This document shows positions 14,125 through 22,154 of a stretch of DNA of 64,000 bases, piece after piece. The stretch is from Geothrix sp. Its GTDB lineage: Bacteria; Acidobacteriota; Holophagae; Holophagales; Holophagaceae. The notes below the pieces were generated by a model. It was given only the letters and a program-made list of their open reading frames with translations. It was not told the origin of the DNA and made no database searches. The stretch is from the NCBI RefSeq assembly GCF_030219325.1, contig NZ_CP126625.1, forward strand, positions 2,034,857 to 2,098,856, written 5' to 3'. Numbering within the stretch: position 1 is the first letter of the stretch; each line of letters opens with the position of its first letter. The translations under genes were made by a program, and so were the position numbers.

Positions 14125-16338
14125 TTACCTCCGCCGTGGGGCGGCGGAGCCTGCGGGCGTTTCAGACTTGGCCTCCGCATCAACCGGCAGCGTGTCCAGC
14201 AGCGTCTTCCACTCGAACCAGTCCTTCTTCCCCTTGATCCACTTCTCGAACCAGTTGAACTCGCTGACCATCTTCACCAGCTGGTAGCGCGGCTCGGAGA
14301 GGCCGTGGGGCATGCCGGGATACACGATGTACTCCACCGGCACGCCCAGCTTCTTGAGGGCCATGTAGAGCTCGTCGCTCTGGGGCTTGGGCACGCGCTG
14401 GTCCGCCTCCCCCACGTGGATGAGCGTGGGCGTCCGCGCGTTCTTGATGTATTTCAGGGCCGATTCGTTCACGAAGTTGTCCCAGGCCTCGTAGGGTTTC
14501 CCGCCCAGGTAGAACTCGCGGACGCTCTGCACGTCGCTCTCGGCGTACATGGAGATCCAGTTCACGGCGCCGGCCCCGGTGCTGATGGCCTTGAAGCAGT
14601 CCGTCTGGGTCAGGGTCCAGCTGGACAGGTGACCGCCGGCGCTCCAGCCCATCATGCCGAGCTTGTCCGGGTCTGCGATCCCCTCCTGGATGAGGTGGTC
14701 CACGCCGCTGAGGATGTCGCCGTAGGACAGGCGCATGAAGTTGCCGCCGATCTGGCGCGTGAAGGCCTCCCCGTAGTTCGTCGACCCCCGGTAGTTGGGC
14801 TGGAGCACCGCGTAGCCCGCGGCGGCGTAGACGTGGGGGTAGGTCACGTAGCGGCCCTGGAAGCTGTTCATCTCCGCCGCCGCAGGTCCCCCGTGCAGCT
14901 GCACGATGAGGGGATAGCGCTTCCCTTTCTCATAGCCCAGGGGCTTGATGAGCAGGCCCTCCACCTCGACGCCGTCCTTGGCCTTCCAGCGTACGGTCTC
15001 CGTGGTGGCCAGGGACAGCTTCGCCACCTGGGGGTTCGCATCGGACACCTTCACCCAGGCTGCCGCCGAGCCCACGGTCTGCGGCTTCGCCACATACAGG
15101 TCCAGCGGCTTGCGGGGATGGCTGTAGGTCAGGAGGAAGGCCCTGGCTTCATGGCTGTAGCTGCCCGCCAGGACGCCGGTCTGCTTCGTCAGCTGGGTCA
15201 TCACCCCATCCGCCACCGACAGCGCAAAGAGGTGCTGGTCCACGCCCACGGCTTCGGTGAAGTAAAGCGTCCGCGAGTCCTCGCTCCAGCTGGCCGCGGA
15301 CACGCTCAGGTCCTTCCCCGCCATCAGGTTCTTCGCCGCGCCGCCCGCCGAAGGCACCACCCACAGCTTCTCGTTGCGCAGGCGCTCGAAGCGCTCGGGC
15401 GCGGCGTAGACCACCCACTGCCCATCCGGGGAGAAGGCCGAGAACCGTGCGTATTTCTCCAGCACCGGATGTGCCTTGCCGCTGCCCAAGTCCAGCAGGT
15501 GGAGGCTGGCCTCCTCCTGGGTGATGTCCCCAAGGCCGCGGGCCGCGGGCAGGGCCCGGTACGAGGCCCAGCGGCCATCCTTCGACAGCTGGAAGGCGGT
15601 GATCGTGAAGTCAGCCCCCTCGGTCCAGCGCTTCTCCGTCTTGTCCTTCAGATCCATGGACCAGAGGTGGGCCGGCGCCTGCTCTGGATCCGCGAGGCGC
15701 ACGTCGAATTTCTTCTCCTTGCGCTTCAGGTCATCCTTGTCCATCCGGTCGGGGCTGGTGAAGAAGATGCGACCGCCATCCTCGGTGAACGCGAAGTCGC
15801 GGATGGGCGTGGCGTGCTTGGGCAGGGCCGTGACCGCCAGTTCGTCCGTGGCCAGATCCACCAGCGAGAGCTGCCGGTCCTCGGCCTTGCCGGCGCTGAA
15901 GGCCAGCCACTTCCCATCCCGGCTGAAGGCGAAGGCATGGACGCCATCCTTGGCCTCCGTGAGCTTGCGGGCTTCGCCGCCCTCCACGGACATGAGGTAC
16001 ACCTGCTGGCTGCCTTCGCGGTCGCTGAGGAAGGCCAGGCGCCGGCCATCCCCCGCCCACTGGGGACTCGTCTCGTTCTTCTCGCGGGTGAAGGTCATCT
16101 GCCGCGCGACGCCGCTGGCGGCATCCGCCACGAAGATGTCCGTGTAGCTCTTGCCCGACTTCCAATGGGGCAGGTTCACGGTGTAGACCACCCGGGCCCC
16201 ATCGGGCGAGAGGGAGCCGCTGCCCACGCCCCGCATCTCCATCACGTCCATGAAGGTCATGGGCCGGGTTTCCTGGGCCCACATGGGACCCGCCAGGACC
16301 AGGGCCGCCAGAACGCCACCCCACCGCATCGAACGCAT
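14125..16338 (-). CDS. Secreted S9-family prolyl oligopeptidase-like peptidase (acylaminoacyl-peptidase/DPP type)
   Basis: A 737-residue serine peptidase. The start MRSMRWGGVLAALVLAGPMWAQ is a Sec signal peptide, so the enzyme is exported. Residues about 25-470 carry WD40-like PD40 repeats (GSGSLSPDGARVVYTV, SPQWAGDGRRLAFLSDR and others), the propeller that gates access to the active site. The C-terminal alpha/beta-hydrolase domain has the nucleophile in GWSAGGHLSSW near residue 565, and Asp and His in HVGEADQRVP and YPGMPHGL. It probably trims peptides in the periplasm. AGGAGG lies 5 nt before the chosen ATG; the frame is open 12 codons upstream. It follows nadC on the same strand after 52 bp. 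Confidence 0.93.
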   Translation of the reverse strand: MRSMRWGGVLAALVLAGPMWAQETRPMTFMDVMEMRGVGSGSLSPDGARVVYTVNLPHWKSGKSYTDIFVADAASGVARQMTFTREKNETSPQWAGDGRRLAFLSDREGSQQVYLMSVEGGEARKLTEAKDGVHAFAFSRDGKWLAFSAGKAEDRQLSLVDLATDELAVTALPKHATPIRDFAFTEDGGRIFFTSPDRMDKDDLKRKEKKFDVRLADPEQAPAHLWSMDLKDKTEKRWTEGADFTITAFQLSKDGRWASYRALPAARGLGDITQEEASLHLLDLGSGKAHPVLEKYARFSAFSPDGQWVVYAAPERFERLRNEKLWVVPSAGGAAKNLMAGKDLSVSAASWSEDSRTLYFTEAVGVDQHLFALSVADGVMTQLTKQTGVLAGSYSHEARAFLLTYSHPRKPLDLYVAKPQTVGSAAAWVKVSDANPQVAKLSLATTETVRWKAKDGVEVEGLLIKPLGYEKGKRYPLIVQLHGGPAAAEMNSFQGRYVTYPHVYAAAGYAVLQPNYRGSTNYGEAFTRQIGGNFMRLSYGDILSGVDHLIQEGIADPDKLGMMGWSAGGHLSSWTLTQTDCFKAISTGAGAVNWISMYAESDVQSVREFYLGGKPYEAWDNFVNESALKYIKNARTPTLIHVGEADQRVPKPQSDELYMALKKLGVPVEYIVYPGMPHGLSEPRYQLVKMVSEFNWFEKWIKGKKDWFEWKTLLDTLPVDAEAKSETPAGSAAPRRR

Positions 16339-16390
16339 AGGACCTCCTGCCTCGTGACTTGAGGTCTTCATCATGTCCGGGTGTCTGCGC

Positions 16391-17239
16391 TCAGTCCATC
16401 CGCAGGCTGAGGTCCACCGCCGGGGCGCTGTGGGTGAGGGCCCCGACGCTGAGGAAGTCCACGCCGGTCTCGGCCACCGCCCGGGCCCGCTCCAGCGTGA
16501 GGTTGCCGCTGGCTTCGAGGAACAGGCGCCGCCCGCTGCGGTCCCGCAGGGCCACGGCCTCGCGCATGTGCTCCAGGCTCATGTTGTCCAGCAGCACGCC
16601 ATCCACTTCCGGCAATTCCAGGCAGGCCTTGAGCTGGCCCAGGGTCTCGGCTTCGACTTCGATCTTCACCAGGTTCGGCGCACTTCGCCGCGCCGCTTCC
16701 ACCGCGGCCCGGACGCCGCCCGCCGCCGCCAGGTGGTTTTCCTTCAGCAGCACGCCATCGCCCAGGGTGAGCCGGTGGTTCACGCCGCCCCCGCAGCGCA
16801 CGGCGTACTTCTCCAGCAGCTTGAGGCCCGGCGTGGTCTTGCGGGTGTCGAGGATGCGGGCGCCGGTGCCTTCGATCGCGTCCACGAACTTCCGGGTGAG
16901 CGTGGCCGTCCCCGAGAGCCGCTGCAGCAGGTTCAGCATCACCCGCTCCGCCAGCAGGATCCCGTGGCTGGAGCCCTCGATGTGCAGCACTTCAGCTCCC
17001 CTGGCTACGCGCTGGCCGTCCTCGGCCCGCAGGGACACGGCCAGGGCGGGGTCCGTGAGGCGGAAGACCTCCCGGGCCACGGGAAGGCCCGCCAGCACCA
17101 GGTCACCCTTGGCGACGACGCGGGCCACCATGGGCCGATCCGGCACGGCCGCCGTGGTCCAGTCCTGGGTGCCCCAGTCCTCGCGGAGGAAGGCGCCCAG
17201 CTGCTCGCGGTAGGTTTCGGGATGCGGGTGATGGAACAT
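16391..17239 (-). CDS. nadC: Nicotinate-nucleotide pyrophosphorylase (carboxylating)
   Basis: Quinolinate phosphoribosyltransferase, 282 aa, converts quinolinate and PRPP to nicotinate mononucleotide in de novo NAD synthesis. Family motifs: ERVMLNLLQRLSGTAT, the ILDTRKTTPGLKLLEKYAV segment, CGGGVNHRLTLGDGVLLKENHL, VKIEVEAETL, EVDGVLLDNMS and LEASGNLTLERARAVAETGV with VDFLSVGALTHSAPAVD. The ATG at 17239 has CGGAG 7 nt upstream and gives the usual length; the frame is open 12 codons further. nadA and nadB are not in the window. It is divergent from the crotonase gene with a 47-bp gap. Confidence 0.96.
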   Translation of the reverse strand: MFHHPHPETYREQLGAFLREDWGTQDWTTAAVPDRPMVARVVAKGDLVLAGLPVAREVFRLTDPALAVSLRAEDGQRVARGAEVLHIEGSSHGILLAERVMLNLLQRLSGTATLTRKFVDAIEGTGARILDTRKTTPGLKLLEKYAVRCGGGVNHRLTLGDGVLLKENHLAAAGGVRAAVEAARRSAPNLVKIEVEAETLGQLKACLELPEVDGVLLDNMSLEHMREAVALRDRSGRRLFLEASGNLTLERARAVAETGVDFLSVGALTHSAPAVDLSLRMD

Positions 17240-17259
17240 CGGATACTCCGTCCCCAGCG

Positions 17260-17265
17260 TACAAT
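17260..17265 (+). promoter_or_regulatory. Candidate -10 element upstream of the crotonase gene
   Basis: TACAAT in the 47-bp nadC/crotonase divergent gap, 21 nt before the ATG, which leaves room for the GGAG ribosome site. No clear -35 was found. Confidence 0.4.
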
Positions 17266-17286
17266 GACCGCACACCAGGAGCCCCC

Positions 17287-18063
17287 ATGTCCTTCGTCCT
17301 CGTCGAGAAAGCTGACCGCATCGCCTGGGTCACCCTCAACCGGCCCGAGAAGCTCAACGCCCTGAACAACGAGGTGCTGAAGGAGCTGGAGCAGATCTTC
17401 GCCGGCCTGGAGCACGATGCCGAAGTGGGCGTGGTGGTGCTCACGGGGGCCGGCGAGAAGGCCTTCGTGGCCGGGGCCGACATCGCCGAGCTGAGAAGCC
17501 TGGATACCGCGGCGGCCCGCATCCAGGCCCTCAGCGGCCAGGCGGTCTTCCAGCGCATCGAGGGCCTGCCCAAACCGGTCATCGCCGCCGTGAACGGCTT
17601 CGCCCTGGGCGGCGGCTGCGAGCTGGCCCTGGCCTGCCACATCCGCATCGCCAGCGAGAACGCCCGCTTCGGCCTGCCCGAGGTGAGCCTGGGCGTCATC
17701 CCCGGCTATGGCGGCACCCAGCGCCTGCCCCGCCTCGTGGGCAAGGGCGTGGCCCTGGACCTGATCCTCAGCGGCGAGATGACCTCCGCCGCCGATGCCC
17801 TGCGCATGGGTCTCGTCAGCCGGGTGGTGCCCCAGGCCGACCTCAGGGCCACCGCCGAGAAGCTGGCGAAGACCATTCTCTCTCGCGGCCCCCTGGCCCT
17901 GCGCAGTGCCCTGGCCGCCGTCCACGATGGCCTGGAGATGGCCCAGGACAAGGGCCTCCAGTACGAGGCCTCCCTCTTCGGCCTCCTCGCCGCCACCCAG
18001 GACATGCAGGAGGGCATGGGCGCCTTCCTGGAGAAGCGTCAGGCGGCCTTCAAGGGCCTGTAG
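17287..18063 (+). CDS. Enoyl-CoA hydratase (crotonase family)
   Basis: A 258-residue crotonase that hydrates trans-2-enoyl-CoA. Oxyanion-hole residues lie in AGADIAELR (63-70) and NGFALGGGCELALAC (103-117). Both catalytic glutamates of true hydratases are present: Glu112 in GGCEL and Glu132 in GLPEVSLGVIPG, followed by GGTQRLPRLVG. That favours a short-chain enoyl-CoA hydratase over the isomerase or decarboxylase branches. GGAG lies upstream of the ATG. It is a single-gene unit between nadC (divergent) and a terminator. With the acyl-CoA dehydrogenase at 11.3 kb and Hbd at 33 kb it could form a short-chain beta-oxidation route. Confidence 0.95.
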   Translation: MSFVLVEKADRIAWVTLNRPEKLNALNNEVLKELEQIFAGLEHDAEVGVVVLTGAGEKAFVAGADIAELRSLDTAAARIQALSGQAVFQRIEGLPKPVIAAVNGFALGGGCELALACHIRIASENARFGLPEVSLGVIPGYGGTQRLPRLVGKGVALDLILSGEMTSAADALRMGLVSRVVPQADLRATAEKLAKTILSRGPLALRSALAAVHDGLEMAQDKGLQYEASLFGLLAATQDMQEGMGAFLEKRQAAFKGL

Positions 18064-18083
18064 TCATTGCCATCTTCAGAAAA

Positions 18084-18112
18084 ACAGCGGGCCGCATGGC
18101 CCGTTGTTTTTT
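18084..18112 (+). terminator. Rho-independent terminator after the crotonase gene
   Basis: A 10-bp stem (ACAGCGGGCC/GGCCCGTTGT, one G-T pair) with loop GCAT and a run of six T. It also separates the convergent propeller gene. Confidence 0.88.
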
Positions 18113-18127
18113 GACACGGGGAACTTC

Positions 18128-20236
18128 CTACCGCTTGGCGCCTGTGGCGCCCAACGTCACGGCTGCGGTCTGCTCGTTGTTGTGCTGATCCACCACCTTC
18201 ACGAGGATGCGGTCCCCCCGGATGGCTTCGCGGGGCACCACGACATCGAAGCGCTCCTCCTTCTGATCGAAGACGCGATCTTCAGGCACGATCTGGAGCC
18301 AGCGTTCGCCATCGGCGCTGATGGCCGCCTCCTTGAGGACGGAGGTTTCGTCCCGGGCCAGGAAACGCACGCGGACGCCCTCGCCTTCGGCGGTGGCGCT
18401 CAGTTCCGCGATGACGGGCGGCGTGTGGTCCACGGTGAAGGGCGCCGTGCGCCACGTGGTGGTGAGCGAGGCGTTGAAGGGGACGGAAGGCGCGTCCGTG
18501 GCGGTGACTTCCAGCCGGTAGCGGCCATCGGGCACGGGCAGGGTATCGAAGCTGAAGAACTTCTCCTTCCAGGCCTTCTCGAGGAGCATGGGGGCGCCCC
18601 GCTCGGGGATCAGGCGGATCGCGAACTGCAGGGTATCGCCGTTGGGGTCATTCACCCGGAACTGGAAGCTCTGCCCGCCGCGGCGGAAGCTGCGCTTCTC
18701 CGCGCCCATGTAGCCCAGGGCCGGAATGAGCTTCTGCGTCTCCAGGGGCACCCGCTCGATCCCGATGTCGTCGGGCGGCGCGGTGCGGGTGATGACCAGC
18801 CCCGGCGGCATGATGTCCACGCCCTCCCAGACCGGGGCCAGGTTGCGGTGGGCCCAGAAGAGGCTCACGGTCTCAACGGTGGGCGTGGCGCCACCCCGGG
18901 TGCTGCTGAGGCGGAGGCGGAACTGGGCGAAGCGCGCCGCAGGCAGGGCCGGCCGCTCACCGCTGCGGAGCGGCGGCGTCCAGGGGCTCCAGGTGGCGTC
19001 GGGGGTCTCGGTGCTGCCGGTCCGGAACTGGAGCTCCACATTGGTCCCCGTGGGCATGTCGGCGTCCAGGTAGGCCCGCCCCCAGTCAGCGATGGGGGCC
19101 CCCTTGAGGATCCTGGATTCCAGCGTGCCCTCCGTGGCCTGGGCCTCGGACAGCAGGTGCAGCTCGGCCGGATTCGACCCCACCACGAGCAGGTCTCCGC
19201 CGGAGGGCAGGAAGGCCGTGGCCTGGGCCGTACCCAGCTCCTGCACCACCGCGAAGGGATCCATGTCCCGGGCCTTGCCCAGGGGGAGGGAGAAGAGCCG
19301 GGAGCGGTTGCCCGTGCCCACCAGCAGCTGGCCCTTCCAGGCCGTGAGGGCGTAGATCTGGCTCTGGGCGCTCTGCCAGAGGGTTTCCGGCACCCGGTCC
19401 TTGTCGAGGCGGATGACGGCGGAACGCGCGGTGGCGTTGGCCTCCGCCTGCAGGTAGCCCTCCCGGCGCTCCAGCTGGCCCGTGCTGAACTTGGGCGTGA
19501 GCCCGTTGTCGGCGCCGATGTAGAGCTGGCCGTCGGCCACGGCCAGGGCGCGAACCTCATCGAAGGGGGTGTCCATCAGGGTTTCCAGGCGGTCGCCCTG
19601 GCGGCTGTAGCGCAGGACCAGCCCGCGGCCATGGCTGCCGAGATACCAGCCCCCCTGGCCATCCTGAGCCAGGGCCGTGAAGGCCGTCTCGTCCGCCAGC
19701 TCCGCCAGGCGGCGGCTCGAGCCTTCGCGGGCCTGGAGCAGCAGGGCGCCCTTCTCGGAGCCGCCGGCCACGATCACGGCGTCGCCCTCCACGGCAAGGG
19801 CCCACACGATCCGGGTCTCGATGTCGGCGAAGGGCTTCACCTCGCCGCCGGGCGTTACGCGGATCAGCTTCCCCTCCCCGGTGGGAGCCACGATCAAGTC
19901 CTGACCCAGCCGCGCCATGGCGAAGACGATGCCGCCCTTCACCTGGCCCAGGGGCTTCATCTGGCCGCCGACGTAGTGGAACAGCTTGCCATCCGTGCCG
20001 GCGGACAGGTACGCGCCGCCTGAACCATCCGGCACCGCCGCCCAGATCACGCCTTCCGGGAGCTGGCCCACCCGGCGGAGGTTCGGGGCCAGACGCAGGC
20101 GCCCATCGGCGCCGATGCGCACGCCCCGGGTCTCAGAGCCGAGCCAGTCGTTGAACCCGGAGAAGGTGGCGGTGGGCTGGTCGGCCAGGGCAGCCACGCC
20201 CATCACGGCCGGGAGGAGGAAAGTCAGCAGGCGCAT
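18128..20236 (-). CDS. Exported beta-propeller protein with C-terminal Ig-like region, unknown function
   Basis: A 702-residue protein with a signal peptide (MRLLTFLLPAVMGVAALA). Residues about 30-370 hold repeated short beta motifs of a propeller, such as GVIWAAVPDGSGGAYLSAG, GIVFAMARLGQDLIVAPTGE, AFTALAQDGQGGWYLGSHGR and DEVRALAVADGQLYIGADNG. Residues about 380-700 look like beta-sandwich domains (VELQFRTGSTETPDATWSPW; FQFRVNDPNGDTLQFAIRL; RYRLEVTATDAPS). There are no transmembrane or kinase segments. It starts 21 bp after the S55 protease gene on the same strand, so the two are an operon. It may be a surface adaptor or substrate-recognition partner of that protease; this is inference. GAGG precedes the ATG. 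Confidence 0.85.
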   Translation of the reverse strand: MRLLTFLLPAVMGVAALADQPTATFSGFNDWLGSETRGVRIGADGRLRLAPNLRRVGQLPEGVIWAAVPDGSGGAYLSAGTDGKLFHYVGGQMKPLGQVKGGIVFAMARLGQDLIVAPTGEGKLIRVTPGGEVKPFADIETRIVWALAVEGDAVIVAGGSEKGALLLQAREGSSRRLAELADETAFTALAQDGQGGWYLGSHGRGLVLRYSRQGDRLETLMDTPFDEVRALAVADGQLYIGADNGLTPKFSTGQLERREGYLQAEANATARSAVIRLDKDRVPETLWQSAQSQIYALTAWKGQLLVGTGNRSRLFSLPLGKARDMDPFAVVQELGTAQATAFLPSGGDLLVVGSNPAELHLLSEAQATEGTLESRILKGAPIADWGRAYLDADMPTGTNVELQFRTGSTETPDATWSPWTPPLRSGERPALPAARFAQFRLRLSSTRGGATPTVETVSLFWAHRNLAPVWEGVDIMPPGLVITRTAPPDDIGIERVPLETQKLIPALGYMGAEKRSFRRGGQSFQFRVNDPNGDTLQFAIRLIPERGAPMLLEKAWKEKFFSFDTLPVPDGRYRLEVTATDAPSVPFNASLTTTWRTAPFTVDHTPPVIAELSATAEGEGVRVRFLARDETSVLKEAAISADGERWLQIVPEDRVFDQKEERFDVVVPREAIRGDRILVKVVDQHNNEQTAAVTLGATGAKR

Positions 20237-20257
20237 AGGACCTCGTCGCGAACGCAT

Positions 20258-21997
20258 TTATTCAATCTCCACTTCCAGTTGGCTCAGGCCGCGTACTTCC
20301 CGCTCGAGGGGCAGCAGGGCGCGCCCGATGATGCGGCGCTGAAGCCGGTTGTCGCTGCTGGCTCCATCGCCGCCGACCAGGCTGGCCACGGAGGGCGGGA
20401 TGCCTTCGATGCGGCTGCCGCGCAGGCCGGCGCCGGGCTGGGCCTGCACCAGGAGGGCATAGGCGTGGTTGTTCCGCAGAGCCCCGTTCAGGATCCGCAC
20501 CACGTCGCCGAGGGAGGCGGTCTCGATCACCCGCTCGTCCGGGTCGGCGGCCGTGAGGCTGTAGCCATCGCCGACCATGAGGATGGCCTTCCCCTTGGTG
20601 GCCGAGGAAGGTACCTGGATGTTGAAGGTCGCAGTTTCGCGGACCCCCTGGATGTTCTGGAGGGTCACCAGCACGGGCAGGACCTCGCCCCGCTTGGCGC
20701 GGGCCTTGAGCAGGCGCACGCCTGCGATGGCGGTCAGGTCCAGGCGCTCCTCGGCCTTGATGGTGAGCGAAATCCCTTCGATGACGGGCTTCTCGAAGGG
20801 GTTCAGGCAGATCGCCTGCAGCATGGCCCCCACGTACTGGGCCATGCGGCCGGGATTCAGGTCCGCGATGACGTTCTCGATCACGATGGCCGGCTGGCCC
20901 ACCAGCTTGATGTTGCCCTGCATGGAGAGGCTCTGCAGCCCGATGCCCCGGGTATGGGCGTCCAGGGTCTGGGCCACGGCGGTGGCGGCCAGGGCTGCGG
21001 TGGCCGTGGGGTGGTCCATGAGCTCGAAGCGGAAATTCAGCGTGCGCTTGCCGCCCAGGTTCAGGCCGATGCGCATGGGCACCATGCGGGCCTCGGCGCC
21101 CAGGATGCCCGCCACCCCCGAGCTGCGGTCCAGCCGCAAAGCTCCGATGGGCGCCACGGGCATGGCCAGCTTGAAGGAGTTCTGGTAGCTCGCCACCGTG
21201 GTGGACACCGTGGCCGACCACAGGGGCAGATCCACTGGGCCGAGGTTGAACAGCTGATGGCCGAACAGCAGGACCCGCTTGCCGGACACGTAGGTGATGG
21301 TGCCTGAGGCCGCCAGGTCCAGGTCCCCCTGCATGAGGGTGATGGCCACCATGCCCCCGGGCTCGATGGGGCTCGCGTCCTCCCGGCCACCGGAAAGCGT
21401 GGGCACCGCGGTGAAGGTGACGGGCCAGCCGGACCAGAGGCGCTGGGCCTCGGCACCCAGGGCGCTCCCCACCAGAGCCATGGGCAGGGCCTGGGGATCT
21501 CCCTCGCCGGTTAGGGTGTTGAAGTCCAGCATCTGCCCCAGCAGGGCGGCCTTGAGCACCTTGGGGGGCTCCAGCTTGGGCAGGATGAGGGGCGTCCGGC
21601 TGGGGGCGAGCTCGGGGATGTCCCGAAGCTGGTCCAGCATCTCGGCAATGGGCGTGATGCCACCGATGGGCTCCTTCTCGAAGGCGATGCCCGTGCTCAA
21701 GGCCCCGATGAGCTTGCCATCGATGTAGCAGGGGCTGCCGCTCATGCCGGCGAGGATCCCCGTCTCCGCCAGGGGGCCGCCGGAGGCCCGGACCATGATG
21801 CGGCTCCGCCCCGGGGCCGCATTCTTCTGCACGCCCAGGACTTCGAACTCGAAGCGGTCGATCTTCCCGCCCTGGAAGACGGTCCTGCCATAGCCCTTCA
21901 TGCCGGCCCGGATCTCGCCGACCCCCATGGTGGCGGGGCCCTGGGCGAAAAGGGATGTCAAGGACAAGAACAAGACGGCAAGACTGGCCAGTTTCAT
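20258..21997 (-). CDS. Secreted SpoIVB-type serine protease (peptidase S55 domain)
   Basis: A 579-residue protein with a signal peptide (MKLASLAVLFLSLTSLFAQ). The S55 domain follows at about 24-250: TMGVGEIRAGMKGYGRTV, DRFEFEVLGV, then GILAGMSGSPCYIDGKLIGA, where Ser86 of GMSGSP is the likely nucleophile as in SpoIVB. Unlike SpoIVB there is no visible PDZ domain before it, and about 330 residues of beta-rich sequence follow (for example GKRVLLFGHQLFNLGPVDLP). SpoIVB cleaves a regulator in sporulating Bacillus, but no sporulation genes are seen here, so the role differs. The frame is open 33 codons upstream; I chose the signal-peptide ATG. It is divergent from two TonB-dependent receptors. Confidence 0.88.
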   Translation of the reverse strand: MKLASLAVLFLSLTSLFAQGPATMGVGEIRAGMKGYGRTVFQGGKIDRFEFEVLGVQKNAAPGRSRIMVRASGGPLAETGILAGMSGSPCYIDGKLIGALSTGIAFEKEPIGGITPIAEMLDQLRDIPELAPSRTPLILPKLEPPKVLKAALLGQMLDFNTLTGEGDPQALPMALVGSALGAEAQRLWSGWPVTFTAVPTLSGGREDASPIEPGGMVAITLMQGDLDLAASGTITYVSGKRVLLFGHQLFNLGPVDLPLWSATVSTTVASYQNSFKLAMPVAPIGALRLDRSSGVAGILGAEARMVPMRIGLNLGGKRTLNFRFELMDHPTATAALAATAVAQTLDAHTRGIGLQSLSMQGNIKLVGQPAIVIENVIADLNPGRMAQYVGAMLQAICLNPFEKPVIEGISLTIKAEERLDLTAIAGVRLLKARAKRGEVLPVLVTLQNIQGVRETATFNIQVPSSATKGKAILMVGDGYSLTAADPDERVIETASLGDVVRILNGALRNNHAYALLVQAQPGAGLRGSRIEGIPPSVASLVGGDGASSDNRLQRRIIGRALLPLEREVRGLSQLEVEIE

Positions 21998-22154
21998 GAG
22001 GATCTCAAGGAAAGAAAGAAGCCTAACAGACGGCCCCCCTCGGACCCTCCTGTGACCATCAGGTGTCCCAGGCGTCACATTCGTTCCATGACCCAAAGGT
22101 CCCCTTCTTTGGAATCCCCCGCCCCGCTACCCTCGGATCATGGAGGAACTTCCT

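Noticed and set aside
22051-22079. A CRP-type binding site
   Set aside because: The half sites resemble TGTGA/TCACA, but the spacer is 17 bp instead of 6, so a standard CRP dimer would not fit; reported only as an inverted pair.
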